From positions 148,590 through 212,589 of the forward strand of contig JABHWZ010000002.1 of assembly GCA_018657525.1 (NCBI GenBank): a stretch of DNA of 64,000 nucleotides. The letters run 5' to 3'. Source of the stretch: an archaeon (GTDB lineage Archaea > Nanobdellota > Nanobdellia > Pacearchaeales > GW2011-AR1). The notes under the pieces were generated by a model that saw only the letters and a program-made list of their open reading frames with translations, ran no database searches and was not told where the DNA came from. The translations under genes were made by a program, and so were the position numbers. This document shows, piece by piece, positions 18,904-28,618 of the stretch (the stretch's first letter is position 1; each line of letters begins with the position of its first letter).

Positions 18904-18925
18904 TGTTGAAGAACGTTCTACAACA
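18904..18925. promoter_or_regulatory. 22-bp palindromic operator candidate, copy 2
   Basis: tgttgaagaacgttctacaaca upstream of ndk pseudogene. Confidence 0.6.
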
Positions 18926-18961
18926 ATATTTCAAAAAGAACTTTTCTTCTTTATTTCTAAG

Positions 18962-19441
18962 ATGAAAACAAAAACCCTAGCAATAGTAAAGCCAGACGGG
19001 GTGCGAAAAAACCTCCCAGGAGAATGTATAAGAAGGTTCCAGAAAAAGAATCTAAAACTAATAGATCTTAGAATCTGTCAATTGACCCAAACAAAGGCAA
19101 AAAAACTCTAAAAAGACATTAAGAAAAAACACCCAAGAATCTATCGACCCCTCATAAAATACATGACCTCGGGACAAATAGTAATCCTAATCCTCGAAGG
19201 AAAAAACGCAGCCACAAAGGCAAGAAAAATAGCCGGACCAACAAATCCTAAAGAAGCTCCGAAAGGAACAATCCGCGGAGACTTCGCAAAAGGAGACATG
19301 AAAAAACTCTACCAGCAAGGAAAAGTAACCCAAAACATAATCCACACTTCAGAAAACGAAAAAGAGGCGAAGGAAGAAATCAAAATACTTCTCAAAGAGG
19401 AAAAAATAGAATTGAAAGGAGGTGAAATGAAATGGAAATAA
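18962..19441 (+). pseudogene. ndk: nucleoside diphosphate kinase copy 1, in-frame TAA at 19109-19111
   Basis: MKTKTLAIVKPDGVRKNLPGECIRR... colinear with the 21320-21793 copy; TAC(Tyr) in copy 2 is TAA here; frame otherwise open to 19441. Confidence 0.85.
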
Positions 19442-20136
19442 AAACAAACTTAGATCTAACTCCATATAACCCAAACGCCCTTGTAGAAGAGAGAGTTGAA
19501 GAAATCTTATCCTATGAGGGAACTCCTGGAGACTATTTTAGAGACAATCATCCTCCTTTTAACTTTTCAAAACGGTTAAGTGGATGGTACTGCAATAGAG
19601 CGATAGATTCTAATCCTGGAACAATACAGGAAGAAATTGAGAAGCTCAAAGAAGCTTTAAAAAAACAGGGGGAAGAATGCTCTTGGAGAAGTAGGGATAA
19701 GCCAAAAGTAGCTTTAGTTATCAAGGGATTAGAGGAAATGGGAGCAGAAGCAGAAAGAGTATTCAGCCCATATCAACATGAATCTATAATGTATCCCAGG
19801 CCTAGGGGAGGTGATGATTTTTCCTGTATTGCGGAATTATGTAGATTGGGAATAACCCCTCTAGACCCAGTGACGACATTAAGAAAGTTGTATATGCGGG
19901 GAGGTGGAACAAATGCCTTTACAGGAGGAGATCAATGCAGTCATACATTGGGGACAATTTGGATAGGAGAGGATGAAAGGCCCAAATTCTTAAAATACCA
20001 TGAAGTGTATGGTGGTGGTTCTTTCCACGTTTCTGTAACTGGCAAGCTTCACATTGGTGAATTTTCTTTAGAACAAAATTCTGAGGAAAATCGAACTGAT
20101 GGAATCTTTGGAAGAAAAATACGTAAGACAGAATAA
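19432..20136 (+). CDS. orphan protein coupled to ndk copy 1
   Basis: ORF overlapping ndk 3' end, preceded by ggaggtga. Confidence 0.55.
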   Translation: MEIKTNLDLTPYNPNALVEERVEEILSYEGTPGDYFRDNHPPFNFSKRLSGWYCNRAIDSNPGTIQEEIEKLKEALKKQGEECSWRSRDKPKVALVIKGLEEMGAEAERVFSPYQHESIMYPRPRGGDDFSCIAELCRLGITPLDPVTTLRKLYMRGGGTNAFTGGDQCSHTLGTIWIGEDERPKFLKYHEVYGGGSFHVSVTGKLHIGEFSLEQNSEENRTDGIFGRKIRKTE

Positions 20137-20213
20137 ACTTCCCTTCTCACAAAAGAGGTGATACCTTTTTTTTCTTAACCTCTCTTTTCCCTTTCCACAC
20201 ATAGTTTCAAATA

Positions 20214-20227
20214 AAACCACGTGGTTT
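20214..20227. promoter_or_regulatory. 14-bp perfect palindrome upstream of HTH-MNT gene
   Basis: aaaccacgtggttt, just before tttaaata promoter-like element. Confidence 0.5.
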
Positions 20228-20264
20228 CCAAAAAGTTTAAATAGTTCTAAATGAAACCATAACT

Positions 20265-20834
20265 ATGAAAATTAAACCATTATCTCTAGAAATGCCCGAA
20301 ACTAGCGAAGCTTTTAATAAAATCGTTTACTGGTTTTTTTCATTCCCAACAAAAGAATTTGGATTAAATGAAATAGTTAAAGAACTGAAAATTTCTAAGA
20401 CAACCGCAAATAAAGTCATAACCCAACTAATTAAAGAAAATTTTTTAGAAAGACAAATTATTGGAAAAAATTGGAGATTAAAACTAAACCAAAATTCTCA
20501 GTTTAATTTATCTAAAAAAATTCCCTACAATTTAGAATTAATTTTAAAGTCTAATTTAATTAATTTAATCCAAGAAAAAGTTTCCAATATAAAATCAATA
20601 ATCCTCTTTGGAAGTTATAGAAAAGGTGACGACATAGAAACCAGCGATATAGATATTGCAGTTCAAGTTTTAGGAAATAAAAAATATGAAATTCAGGAGT
20701 TTACAACCTTTAAAAAATTTGGTTTTAGAAAGAACATAAAAGTGGAATTGCACATTTTCTCAGATAAAAATATAAACAATAATTTATTAGCTAATATAAG
20801 AAACGGAATTGTCTTGGAGGGATTTTTAGAATAA
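20265..20834 (+). CDS. HTH plus minimal nucleotidyltransferase (MNT) protein
   Basis: KTTANKVITQLIKENFLE HTH; LFGSYRKGDDIETSDIDIAVQV. Confidence 0.8.
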   Translation: MKIKPLSLEMPETSEAFNKIVYWFFSFPTKEFGLNEIVKELKISKTTANKVITQLIKENFLERQIIGKNWRLKLNQNSQFNLSKKIPYNLELILKSNLINLIQEKVSNIKSIILFGSYRKGDDIETSDIDIAVQVLGNKKYEIQEFTTFKKFGFRKNIKVELHIFSDKNINNNLLANIRNGIVLEGFLE

Positions 20835-21230
20835 ATGGAACGCATAAAAAAAGGGGATAAACAAAAAGCATTGAGTTTAATTAAAACTGCAGAAGAAGAT
20901 TTAAAATTTACTCTAACTTTGTCAGTTTCAAAAGAGTCATCAAATACAATAATCCGCAATATTTACGAATCATTTAGAATGATGGGAGAGTCTATTTTAG
21001 TAAACAAAGGCATTAAATTTTCTGATCACGTACAATCTATAAATGAATTACTCAAGTTAAAAATCCAAACTTCCCGACCATTAAATTTGTTAGATAGCCT
21101 TAGAAAACTTAGACATAAAATTAATTATAACGGACATCTATCAACAATTGAAGAATCCAAAGAAGCAATTTCAATTGCAAGATCATTATTTGATGACCTC
21201 AAAAAAGAAGTAGAAAAAATAATAAATTAA
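20835..21230 (+). CDS. HEPN-domain protein paired with MNT
   Basis: Helical ORF immediately after MNT; LRKLRHKINYNGH. Confidence 0.6.
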   Translation: MERIKKGDKQKALSLIKTAEEDLKFTLTLSVSKESSNTIIRNIYESFRMMGESILVNKGIKFSDHVQSINELLKLKIQTSRPLNLLDSLRKLRHKINYNGHLSTIEESKEAISIARSLFDDLKKEVEKIIN

Positions 21231-21261
21231 TTTTTTGTTCCACAATTTTTTAATAAAACTC

Positions 21262-21283
21262 TGTTGAAGAACGTTCTACAGCA
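21262..21283. promoter_or_regulatory. 22-bp palindromic operator candidate, copy 3
   Basis: tgttgaagaacgttctacagca upstream of intact ndk. Confidence 0.6.
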
Positions 21284-21319
21284 ATATTTCAAAAAGAAAT
21301 TTCTCTCTTTATTTATAAG

Positions 21320-21793
21320 ATGAAAGCAAAAACCCTAGCAATAGTAAAGCCAGACGGGGTAAGAAGAAATCTTACCGGAGAATGTATAAGAAGGCTCCAG
21401 AAAAAGAACCTAAAATTAATAGATATTAGAATCTGCCAACTGACTCAAACAAAAGCAAAACAACTCTACAAAGATATTAAGAAAAAGCACCCAAGAATAT
21501 ACCTCCCCCTTATAGAATACATGACCTCGGGACAAATAGTAATCCTAATCCTGGAAGGAAAAAAAGCAGCCGCAAAAGCAAGAAAAATAGCCGGACCAAC
21601 AAATCCCAAGGATGCTCCGAAAGGAACAATCCGCGGAGACTTTGCCAAAGGAGACATGAAAAAACTCTATCAACAAGGCAAAGTAACCCAAAATATAATC
21701 CACACCTCAGAGAACGAAGAAGAGGCAAAGGAAGAGATCAGAATACTTCTCAAAGAGGAAAAAATAGAATTGAAAGGAGGTGAAAGAAAATGA
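21320..21793 (+). CDS. ndk: nucleoside diphosphate kinase
   Basis: KTLAIVKPDGVRRNLTGE; NIIHTSENEEEAKEEI active-site His. Confidence 0.95.
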   Translation: MKAKTLAIVKPDGVRRNLTGECIRRLQKKNLKLIDIRICQLTQTKAKQLYKDIKKKHPRIYLPLIEYMTSGQIVILILEGKKAAAKARKIAGPTNPKDAPKGTIRGDFAKGDMKKLYQQGKVTQNIIHTSENEEEAKEEIRILLKEEKIELKGGERK

Positions 21794-22158
21794 GTGAAAC
21801 TGATAAAGAATGCAGAGATTTCCTAGCTGAAGTAGTGCAGAATGAAAAAGGAAGACAATCTGATGGGACCTATAGAAAGGAGGAGCATAAAGAACTTTCC
21901 AGAGTCCTTGTTGCACTGGTGGAAGACTCTGATTATGGGAGAAAGCCTGCTTCAATAGACTTTTTTGTCCCTCATAACAGGCCAGTTTATGGGATGGAGG
22001 CGATTGATGCTTCTATGATTGATGGGCTTTTAATGCAGGGAATGCAAAAAGGCAATATGCTTCTTGGAAGATTTGGAAGTGTAGGGTTTGAACCATATTC
22101 AAAAGGCCTAGGCACAAAATCTGCCCACTACGCCTTTACCCCTAGAAAACAAGAATAA
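21790..22158 (+). CDS. orphan protein coupled to ndk (ATGA overlap)
   Basis: ORF starts inside ndk stop; ggaggtga in last ndk codons. Confidence 0.55.
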   Translation: MSETDKECRDFLAEVVQNEKGRQSDGTYRKEEHKELSRVLVALVEDSDYGRKPASIDFFVPHNRPVYGMEAIDASMIDGLLMQGMQKGNMLLGRFGSVGFEPYSKGLGTKSAHYAFTPRKQE

Positions 22159-22162
22159 AGTC

Positions 22163-22184
22163 TGTTGACCAAACTTCAACAACA
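22163..22184. promoter_or_regulatory. degenerate fourth operator copy upstream of TrmB-like regulator
   Basis: tgttgaccaaacttcaacaaca; same length and tgttg/caaca arms as the other three. Confidence 0.45.
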
Positions 22185-22215
22185 GGCTTAAAAAGAGGTG
22201 ATACCTTTCTTTTTT

Positions 22216-22938
22216 ATGACACAATCACCAGAAAAAGTTTTAGAAAAAATAGGATTTTCTCCAAACGAGATTAAAGTTTATTTAACGCTTAACAAAAACG
22301 GCTCAACAAAAGCAGGTAAGATTGCAAAGCTCGCTCATATCGATAGAAGTTCGGCATATAATGCATTAAAATCTCTTCAAGAAAAAGGCATGGTTTCCTA
22401 TGTCCTTGTTGGGCAAATAAAGTTCTTTCAAGCGACAGGACCAAGAAGGATTCTGGATTATGTGAAAGAACAAGCATCAGATGTCCAGGACATTCTGCCC
22501 CAACTTCAAGAACAACATAAAACAAAAAAGCAAGAAGGTCAGGTTAGATTATTCAAAGGGAACAAAGGCATTCAAACAGTTTTCCTAGATATTATAAGAA
22601 CAGGCAAGGACAATTATGTTTTTGGTTCTGAAGGCCAATTCTCAGAAAGGATGGAAACCTTCGCTCATAAATTTAAAATATTGAAAAAGCAGGCCGGGAT
22701 TAAAACCAAAGTTTTAATGAGAAAATCCACAAGGGAAATAGACACTAAACTCTCCGACCACAAATATATTCCAAATGTCTCAGAATCCCCTGCAGTTACA
22801 AATATTTACGGGGACAAAATAGCAATAATCATCTGGACTGATGAACCAGAAGCAATAGTAATCGAAAATCCGTCCGCTGCCAAAGCTTACAAATCTTATT
22901 TTGATTTTATGTGGAAACATTCAAAATTAGCAAAATAA
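22216..22938 (+). CDS. TrmB-family transcriptional regulator
   Basis: LEKIGFSPNEIKVYLTLNKNGSTKAGKIAKLAHIDRSSAYNALKSLQEKGMV. Confidence 0.9.
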   Translation: MTQSPEKVLEKIGFSPNEIKVYLTLNKNGSTKAGKIAKLAHIDRSSAYNALKSLQEKGMVSYVLVGQIKFFQATGPRRILDYVKEQASDVQDILPQLQEQHKTKKQEGQVRLFKGNKGIQTVFLDIIRTGKDNYVFGSEGQFSERMETFAHKFKILKKQAGIKTKVLMRKSTREIDTKLSDHKYIPNVSESPAVTNIYGDKIAIIIWTDEPEAIVIENPSAAKAYKSYFDFMWKHSKLAK

Positions 22939-23001
22939 TTTTCTGAAGATTATCTACCCCATCATAATCATCTTTATAAAGTTCAGAGTTCTAATTTTTT
23001 T

Positions 23002-23199
23002 ATGACAGAAGAATACATATACAAAGCAGAAGATAGAAATGTTCCAGGACACGGAAGAATTCTCGAGATAGATTCTGGACCGAGAATGTCTGACGCATCT
23101 TTAAAAGTTTTAGGAGATTGTACAATGGGGCTAGTTGAAGAAAGAGTTAGGAAAGATATGACTGCAGAATATGCACTTCGTTTAGAACAACAAGCTTAA
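23002..23199 (+). CDS. small protein of unknown function
   Basis: Short ORF with TATA-like region upstream. Confidence 0.4.
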   Translation: MTEEYIYKAEDRNVPGHGRILEIDSGPRMSDASLKVLGDCTMGLVEERVRKDMTAEYALRLEQQA

Positions 23200-23209
23200 G
23201 AGGGAAGAT

Positions 23210-23410
23210 ATGGCGCGTGAGGAATACATTGTTGAATTTAAAAGAAGAGAAAGTCCTAGATATGGAACTCTTGATAAAACTTCGTGGGCTGGAGAAGAAA
23301 GATCTGATAAGTTTGATGAAGCAATAATGAATGCAACTGTTGGAGAAAATGAGGAAGAAATTCATAGACTAGCAACTGAAGAGTCTGCAAAACGTGGAAT
23401 AGTTTATTAA
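23210..23410 (+). CDS. small protein of unknown function
   Basis: Short ORF preceded by gagggaag. Confidence 0.4.
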   Translation: MAREEYIVEFKRRESPRYGTLDKTSWAGEERSDKFDEAIMNATVGENEEEIHRLATEESAKRGIVY

Positions 23411-23503
23411 TTTTTTATTTCTTTAACTTCTTTATATTATTTTTATTTCTTATTTGCTACCCCTCAACTAAATCTTTTTAAATAAGTCTTTTCTATATAT
23501 TCT

Positions 23504-25291
23504 ATGAAAAAGGTGATGGTTTTACTTTTAGTTATTTCTCTACTTTTAGTCTCGCCAATTTTAACAGCACAAAACGAAACTATCGATGACAAGGCTTACG
23601 ATTGTTTAGAAAATCAAATCAAGGACAGAACTTGCGCTAAGCTTTCTCCAACTGAAAAAATTTTTGCTCTAATGGCTACCGGAAAATGTTTGGGAGAAAC
23701 AAAATCAGATTCGCGTGATTTAATTTGTTGGCCTTCAGATGATTGTAATTTAAAGACAACCGCTCAAGCAATTTTAGCTTTAGAAAAAGTAAACGAATTA
23801 ACAACAAGTGCTGAAGACTGGTTGCTTTCACAAAACGATACGCCATCCGACGTCGACTGGTTTTTACAAATCGAATCCTCTGTAGAAACAGATTGCACAA
23901 TAAAATATTCTTCTGGAGGAATCCAAGACATAACAGTAAGAGCCGACAAAAAATTAAGCGGAACAGGGGGAAGCTGTTTATCATTAGTTTCAGGAGGATG
24001 GTGGTATAGAATTTCCCCAAATTGCTACGACACAGAATTCGAAATATCTTGCGATGAATCTTTTTTAACAAGTTTATTATTCAAAGAAAAAACTTCCTCA
24101 ACTTATTTAGTCTCTGAAAAAACTTCAGTTAGTTCAGCCGAAGGAACTACCACCGAAAAAGTAGATTCTTTATGCCTGGAACAAGATGGAAAATGCAATT
24201 ATGAGGGAACACTCTGGGGGGCAGTTGCATTAAAATCCGTAGGTTATGATGTAGAAGCTTACATGCCTTACTTGATAACTGGTGCATCAAAATATCCAAA
24301 AATCTTACCTGAATCGCTTTTATATTTATTAACAAACTATGACGAATTTCGAAATACTTTATTAGAAGATCAACGGAATAGTCAATACTGGGACGAATCT
24401 GGAAACAAATTTTACGACACAGCCCTCGCTTTATTTCCTTTCCAATATTCTGGCGCGCAAGAAAAAGAAAATTCAATAGACTGGTTAGAAAGTGTCCAAG
24501 GAAAAGATGGTTGCTGGGATGGAGGAAATGTTCTGAGTAATTCATTTTTATTAGCTTCCCTATGGCCTCGACAAGTCGTCGCACAAGAAACAAGAGAAGA
24601 TTGTGTTTCGTCTGGTTTTTATTGTATGTCCGAAGCAAGTTGTGAGGGACAAATATTAAGTCCATATAAATGTGCGTCAGGAGTTTACATTTGTTGTGAC
24701 ACTGCCCAAATATTAGATCCATGTTCTGAACAAGGAGGGGACATCTGTTTGTCCGACGAGCAATGTATTGGAGGAACAACTCCGAGCGCATCAGGTTTAG
24801 GCAGCGGAGAAATTTGTTGTGTAAGCGGACGATGCGAAGCAGAAGTAGAACAAAATGAATGTAAAGCCGCCGGAGGAACATGCCGTTCTTTTAGTTGTGG
24901 AGACGACGAAGAGTCTTCAGAGCATAATTGTGGCTTCGGAGACAATTGTTGTTTGCCTAAATCCGACAAAGGCGGAATTAGCTGGTTCTGGATAATCCTT
25001 CTGGCAATTTTAATTCTCTTGATTATCTTAGCAATAATTTTTAGAGAGAAACTAAAACCTTACTGGAATAAAATAACTTCAAAATTTAAAAGAAAAAAAG
25101 GGGGAGTACCCGTTCAACAAACTGGAAGACGACCTCCGAGATTTCCTCCGGTTAGACCAGCCCAAGTTCCAAGAGGGCAACCACGATTAAGGCCATTATT
25201 TCCGCAACAATCCAGAATGCCAATGCGAAGACCAACTCAAAAATCTCAAAAAGATGTTGATAATGTTCTGAAGAAGCTGAAAGAAATGTAA
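23504..25291 (+). CDS. secreted Cys-rich membrane-anchored protein
   Basis: Signal peptide, CC-rich domains, C-terminal TM and basic tail. Confidence 0.7.
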   Translation: MKKVMVLLLVISLLLVSPILTAQNETIDDKAYDCLENQIKDRTCAKLSPTEKIFALMATGKCLGETKSDSRDLICWPSDDCNLKTTAQAILALEKVNELTTSAEDWLLSQNDTPSDVDWFLQIESSVETDCTIKYSSGGIQDITVRADKKLSGTGGSCLSLVSGGWWYRISPNCYDTEFEISCDESFLTSLLFKEKTSSTYLVSEKTSVSSAEGTTTEKVDSLCLEQDGKCNYEGTLWGAVALKSVGYDVEAYMPYLITGASKYPKILPESLLYLLTNYDEFRNTLLEDQRNSQYWDESGNKFYDTALALFPFQYSGAQEKENSIDWLESVQGKDGCWDGGNVLSNSFLLASLWPRQVVAQETREDCVSSGFYCMSEASCEGQILSPYKCASGVYICCDTAQILDPCSEQGGDICLSDEQCIGGTTPSASGLGSGEICCVSGRCEAEVEQNECKAAGGTCRSFSCGDDEESSEHNCGFGDNCCLPKSDKGGISWFWIILLAILILLIILAIIFREKLKPYWNKITSKFKRKKGGVPVQQTGRRPPRFPPVRPAQVPRGQPRLRPLFPQQSRMPMRRPTQKSQKDVDNVLKKLKEM

Positions 25292-25362
25292 GAGTATTTT
25301 TTATTAATTTTGAAATAGTAACAAAAAGAAAGCTTTATAAATTAAAGATTTCTTATTTTTTT

Positions 25363-25911
25363 ATGCAAAGATTAGATGGATTAATAAACCTTCAAGAATT
25401 CGAAATAGTCGAAACTGAATTATATTTAGCAGGAATACCTATGAAGGTAAATACTGAAGATACTAGATTTTCAACAGTTATGGGTCAACTGGGAGACTGG
25501 AAATTTATTAGAGGAAATTATTGGATGGCTTCTGCTCCTGCAGGAGAAGGATTACCATTAAATGCAGCCAGAGAACTATCTAATAAAAATTATCCTATCA
25601 TAAATAGTGATCTTCGATCAGTGGGGTTAGTTGCCCGCTTTTTAATAAAGAGCAAAGATACAGATCCAACTCATGAAGGGGCGGGACATTATGATTCTGA
25701 AGGACGTCAATTATTGTTAGATCCAGATGGAGAGCAAGAGAGGCTGTTTGCAACAAATTTTCATTTTCAAGAAATTGCAAAATTATACCACTTTGTGAAA
25801 GATCAAGAGACTTTTGATCAACTAACTGCAAAATCAACAGTAGACACTTACCACATAGATAATCAAGTAGGTTTAAACGAACTAGCCCGAGTTATTAGAG
25901 AATCTCAATAA
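25363..25911 (+). CDS. hypothetical protein
   Basis: Complete ORF. Confidence 0.5.
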   Translation: MQRLDGLINLQEFEIVETELYLAGIPMKVNTEDTRFSTVMGQLGDWKFIRGNYWMASAPAGEGLPLNAARELSNKNYPIINSDLRSVGLVARFLIKSKDTDPTHEGAGHYDSEGRQLLLDPDGEQERLFATNFHFQEIAKLYHFVKDQETFDQLTAKSTVDTYHIDNQVGLNELARVIRESQ

Positions 25912-25950
25912 CCCAAAAAACTTTATTAACCCTCTTTCTTTAATCTTTTT

Positions 25951-27165
25951 ATGAAAAAGAGTTTACTATTCGCCCTGCTTTTATTACTCCCTTTAACTTC
26001 GGCAATTGAATTCAATATTAATTCAGAATATTCTCAAGGAGGAGCAATTTTAACAACGATTTCTGGAAACTTTCAGGAAACTTTAACAGAAGAAAATATA
26101 TTATTTTACAGAGGGCATGTCCGTGCACCTTTCAATTACGAATTAAAAAAAATCAAAGACATTTATTATCTTTATGTAAACCTCTTAGATAAATCCCCCA
26201 ATAATTATTCAATTGTTTTAGAAGAGATAGAATATTTACAAGGAAACAAAATTCTCAACGAAAACATACAAAGAAATTTTTCAATAACAAACGCAACTGT
26301 GGACTTTACAATAAATTCTGGGGCAATAATAACTGAAGATGATTTTTCAATAACTATCCAAAACTTACAAGATAAAAAAATAAGTGTCGCCTCAGATTAT
26401 ATAATTTCAACAACAACTGACCTTTATTCAGGCGAAATAAAAACTTTAGATTTTGAAATTGTCGAGGCTATTCCATCCGAAATTCAAACATTGAAATTAT
26501 CTTCTAGCACAACAACTTATGAAATCCCAATTTATGTTTTAGAAAAACCCCGAGGACAAACTCCAGTAAAGTTTGAATTTGACATATCTTCTCTGAATGT
26601 AAGTTTAGATTTAAATAAAAATACAACAAGGACAATCTATGTGAAAAACACAGGAGAAGAAACAATTTTCCAAGTTAAATTATCTTTAGACGATGAATTA
26701 GAAAGATATGCCCAGCTTTCAAAATACGAATTATTTAATTTAAGTTCTGACTTTTTATATCCTGTAGAATTAACAATTGTTTCAGGAGATTTGCCAGACA
26801 AGATTCTCGAAAATTTAACTGCGTTCTCAGCAGGAGTAGAAATTATTCTGCCGATAAATTTAACAATTTTTCCAGGAATTGTAGAAGAAGTTACAACAGA
26901 AAAATCATGTTCTGAAATTGGGGGAGCAACATGTAGTGCTAATGCCTGCGACGGGATAATTGAAATTGTCGAAGGTAAAAATTGTTGTTTAGGGTTGTGT
27001 GAAGAGGAAACTAGCGAGGGAGGAACTTCATTTAAATTAATCGGATGGATTCTTTTAGTAGTTTTAATTTTAGTTGGAATCTTATTTTATTTTAAGAAAT
27101 TTCGAGGCGCAAAAGCGCCAGCAAAAGGTGCGGCAAAACTTTTGGCAAAGATGAAAAAAGAATGA
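25951..27165 (+). CDS. secreted, C-terminally membrane-anchored protein
   Basis: Signal peptide, Cys cluster, C-terminal TM. Confidence 0.7.
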   Translation: MKKSLLFALLLLLPLTSAIEFNINSEYSQGGAILTTISGNFQETLTEENILFYRGHVRAPFNYELKKIKDIYYLYVNLLDKSPNNYSIVLEEIEYLQGNKILNENIQRNFSITNATVDFTINSGAIITEDDFSITIQNLQDKKISVASDYIISTTTDLYSGEIKTLDFEIVEAIPSEIQTLKLSSSTTTYEIPIYVLEKPRGQTPVKFEFDISSLNVSLDLNKNTTRTIYVKNTGEETIFQVKLSLDDELERYAQLSKYELFNLSSDFLYPVELTIVSGDLPDKILENLTAFSAGVEIILPINLTIFPGIVEEVTTEKSCSEIGGATCSANACDGIIEIVEGKNCCLGLCEEETSEGGTSFKLIGWILLVVLILVGILFYFKKFRGAKAPAKGAAKLLAKMKKE

Positions 27166-27222
27166 TTTTCTTGAATTAAAAACTACCTAAATCTTTATAA
27201 ATAAAACTTTAGTTGAAAAATT

Positions 27223-27528
27223 ATGAAAAAAGAATCTATGAATACTCTTTATGGATTTGGTGCAGGAGTTTTAGCTGCACTAGTTGGAAATTATGTTTCT
27301 GGATGGAGTCCTTTTGTTGAACATAGAATTCCTCAAGTAGAACAAGTTCAAGAAGGATTTATAGCGCCAAGTAAACTTGAAGTTAAATGCAGAGATCTAG
27401 ATAAAAACGGAGAATCAGAAACATATGTTCAAATTGGAGAAATACCTTATGCTTTAAGAATGGTGGACGGAAAACCAGTTTTATCTAAATATGAAGTTCG
27501 ACCAGCAGAAATAGAATATAGGGAATAA
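27223..27528 (+). CDS. small membrane-anchored protein
   Basis: ORF with N-terminal hydrophobic segment. Confidence 0.5.
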   Translation: MKKESMNTLYGFGAGVLAALVGNYVSGWSPFVEHRIPQVEQVQEGFIAPSKLEVKCRDLDKNGESETYVQIGEIPYALRMVDGKPVLSKYEVRPAEIEYRE

Positions 27529-27542
27529 ATCTAACTTTCTAA

Positions 27543-28046
27543 TTATTTCTTCTCTTCAGAATTCTCTTTTTTAGGTTCATATTTTTCTTCAAGTTCTCTA
27601 ATCCTACGTTGCATTTTCGCACTCTGCATCTGAAGAACTCTCGCAACTTCATCATAACCATGAAGCTTTCTAACTAACTCGTTCAGAATTTCATTCCATC
27701 CATTATTTTCCAGAGTAATAAATTCCGGAGAAATAATCTCAATGTGTGCCGGCATATACTTAAACATTAATTCTGCCAAAAGTAAAACTTCCTCAACTTC
27801 AATCTCTATTTCTGCAAAAGTCGTATAAAACTCTTTTGAATCTTTCATTAAGACTGGCTCTTTAATTTTCTCGCCGATAATTTTAACTCCTTTTTCCTCG
27901 CTCATTTTTTTAATTAAACCCTCCAGCGTAGCAGTCAAATGTTCAGGGGGTTTTCCAATTACTTCTAGAATCAATCTTGCCCTAACGTTTTTTGTTTCAT
28001 TCATCGAACTCATTTTGATCTTCTTTTTTTGGTTTATATTTAACAA
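27543..28046 (-). CDS. hypothetical protein
   Basis: ORF; likely start MSSMNETKNVRARLILEVIGKPPEHL. Confidence 0.6.
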   Translation of the reverse strand: MLNINQKKKIKMSSMNETKNVRARLILEVIGKPPEHLTATLEGLIKKMSEEKGVKIIGEKIKEPVLMKDSKEFYTTFAEIEIEVEEVLLLAELMFKYMPAHIEIISPEFITLENNGWNEILNELVRKLHGYDEVARVLQMQSAKMQRRIRELEEKYEPKKENSEEKK

Positions 28047-28548
28047 TAGATAATATCGCCAGCAAAATACAGAATATAACCAGACCGTATATCGCGCGTT
28101 TATTTCCTAACCCTTCAGAATTTTCCTCGCTTTTTATAGTTTGTGGCATTAAATTAATCGCTTCAATTCGTGCTTCTTCTTGCTCAACTTTTTTATCTGC
28201 AAAATTTTTAAGTTCATTTAAATTATCCTCTTCTGATTCCGGCTTAACTTCAGAATCACTCTGCTCCTTAACAGGTTCAGTAACTTCCGAACTCACACAT
28301 GCCAGCCCCTGACTTTTTATTCTTTCTAAAGTTGCAGGTCCAATTCCATAAGCATTTGTTAAATCATCTAAACTTTCATATTGCCGCGCATCAATAATGG
28401 CCTGCGCCTTTGCTGGTCCAATTCCTGTAATTTCATCAAGTTCAGAAAGCGAAGCTGAATTAACATCAATCTGATTTCCGGAACATTCCGCCACTACTAA
28501 TTGAAATAAAAATATTGCGAGGAAAAATAAAATCAATTTCTTCATCAA
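27997..28548 (-). CDS. ComEA-like secreted helix-hairpin-helix protein
   Basis: IDVNSASLSELDEITGIGPAKAQAIIDARQYESLDDLTNAYGIGPATLERI. Confidence 0.85.
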   Translation of the reverse strand: MMKKLILFFLAIFLFQLVVAECSGNQIDVNSASLSELDEITGIGPAKAQAIIDARQYESLDDLTNAYGIGPATLERIKSQGLACVSSEVTEPVKEQSDSEVKPESEEDNLNELKNFADKKVEQEEARIEAINLMPQTIKSEENSEGLGNKRAIYGLVIFCILLAILSIVKYKPKKEDQNEFDE

Positions 28549-28618
28549 TTGATAAAAATAAAGAATGTTTTAAATTTTATTGTGATAGTTTTTTAAAGTT
28601 TAAATGAATTAGAAAATT

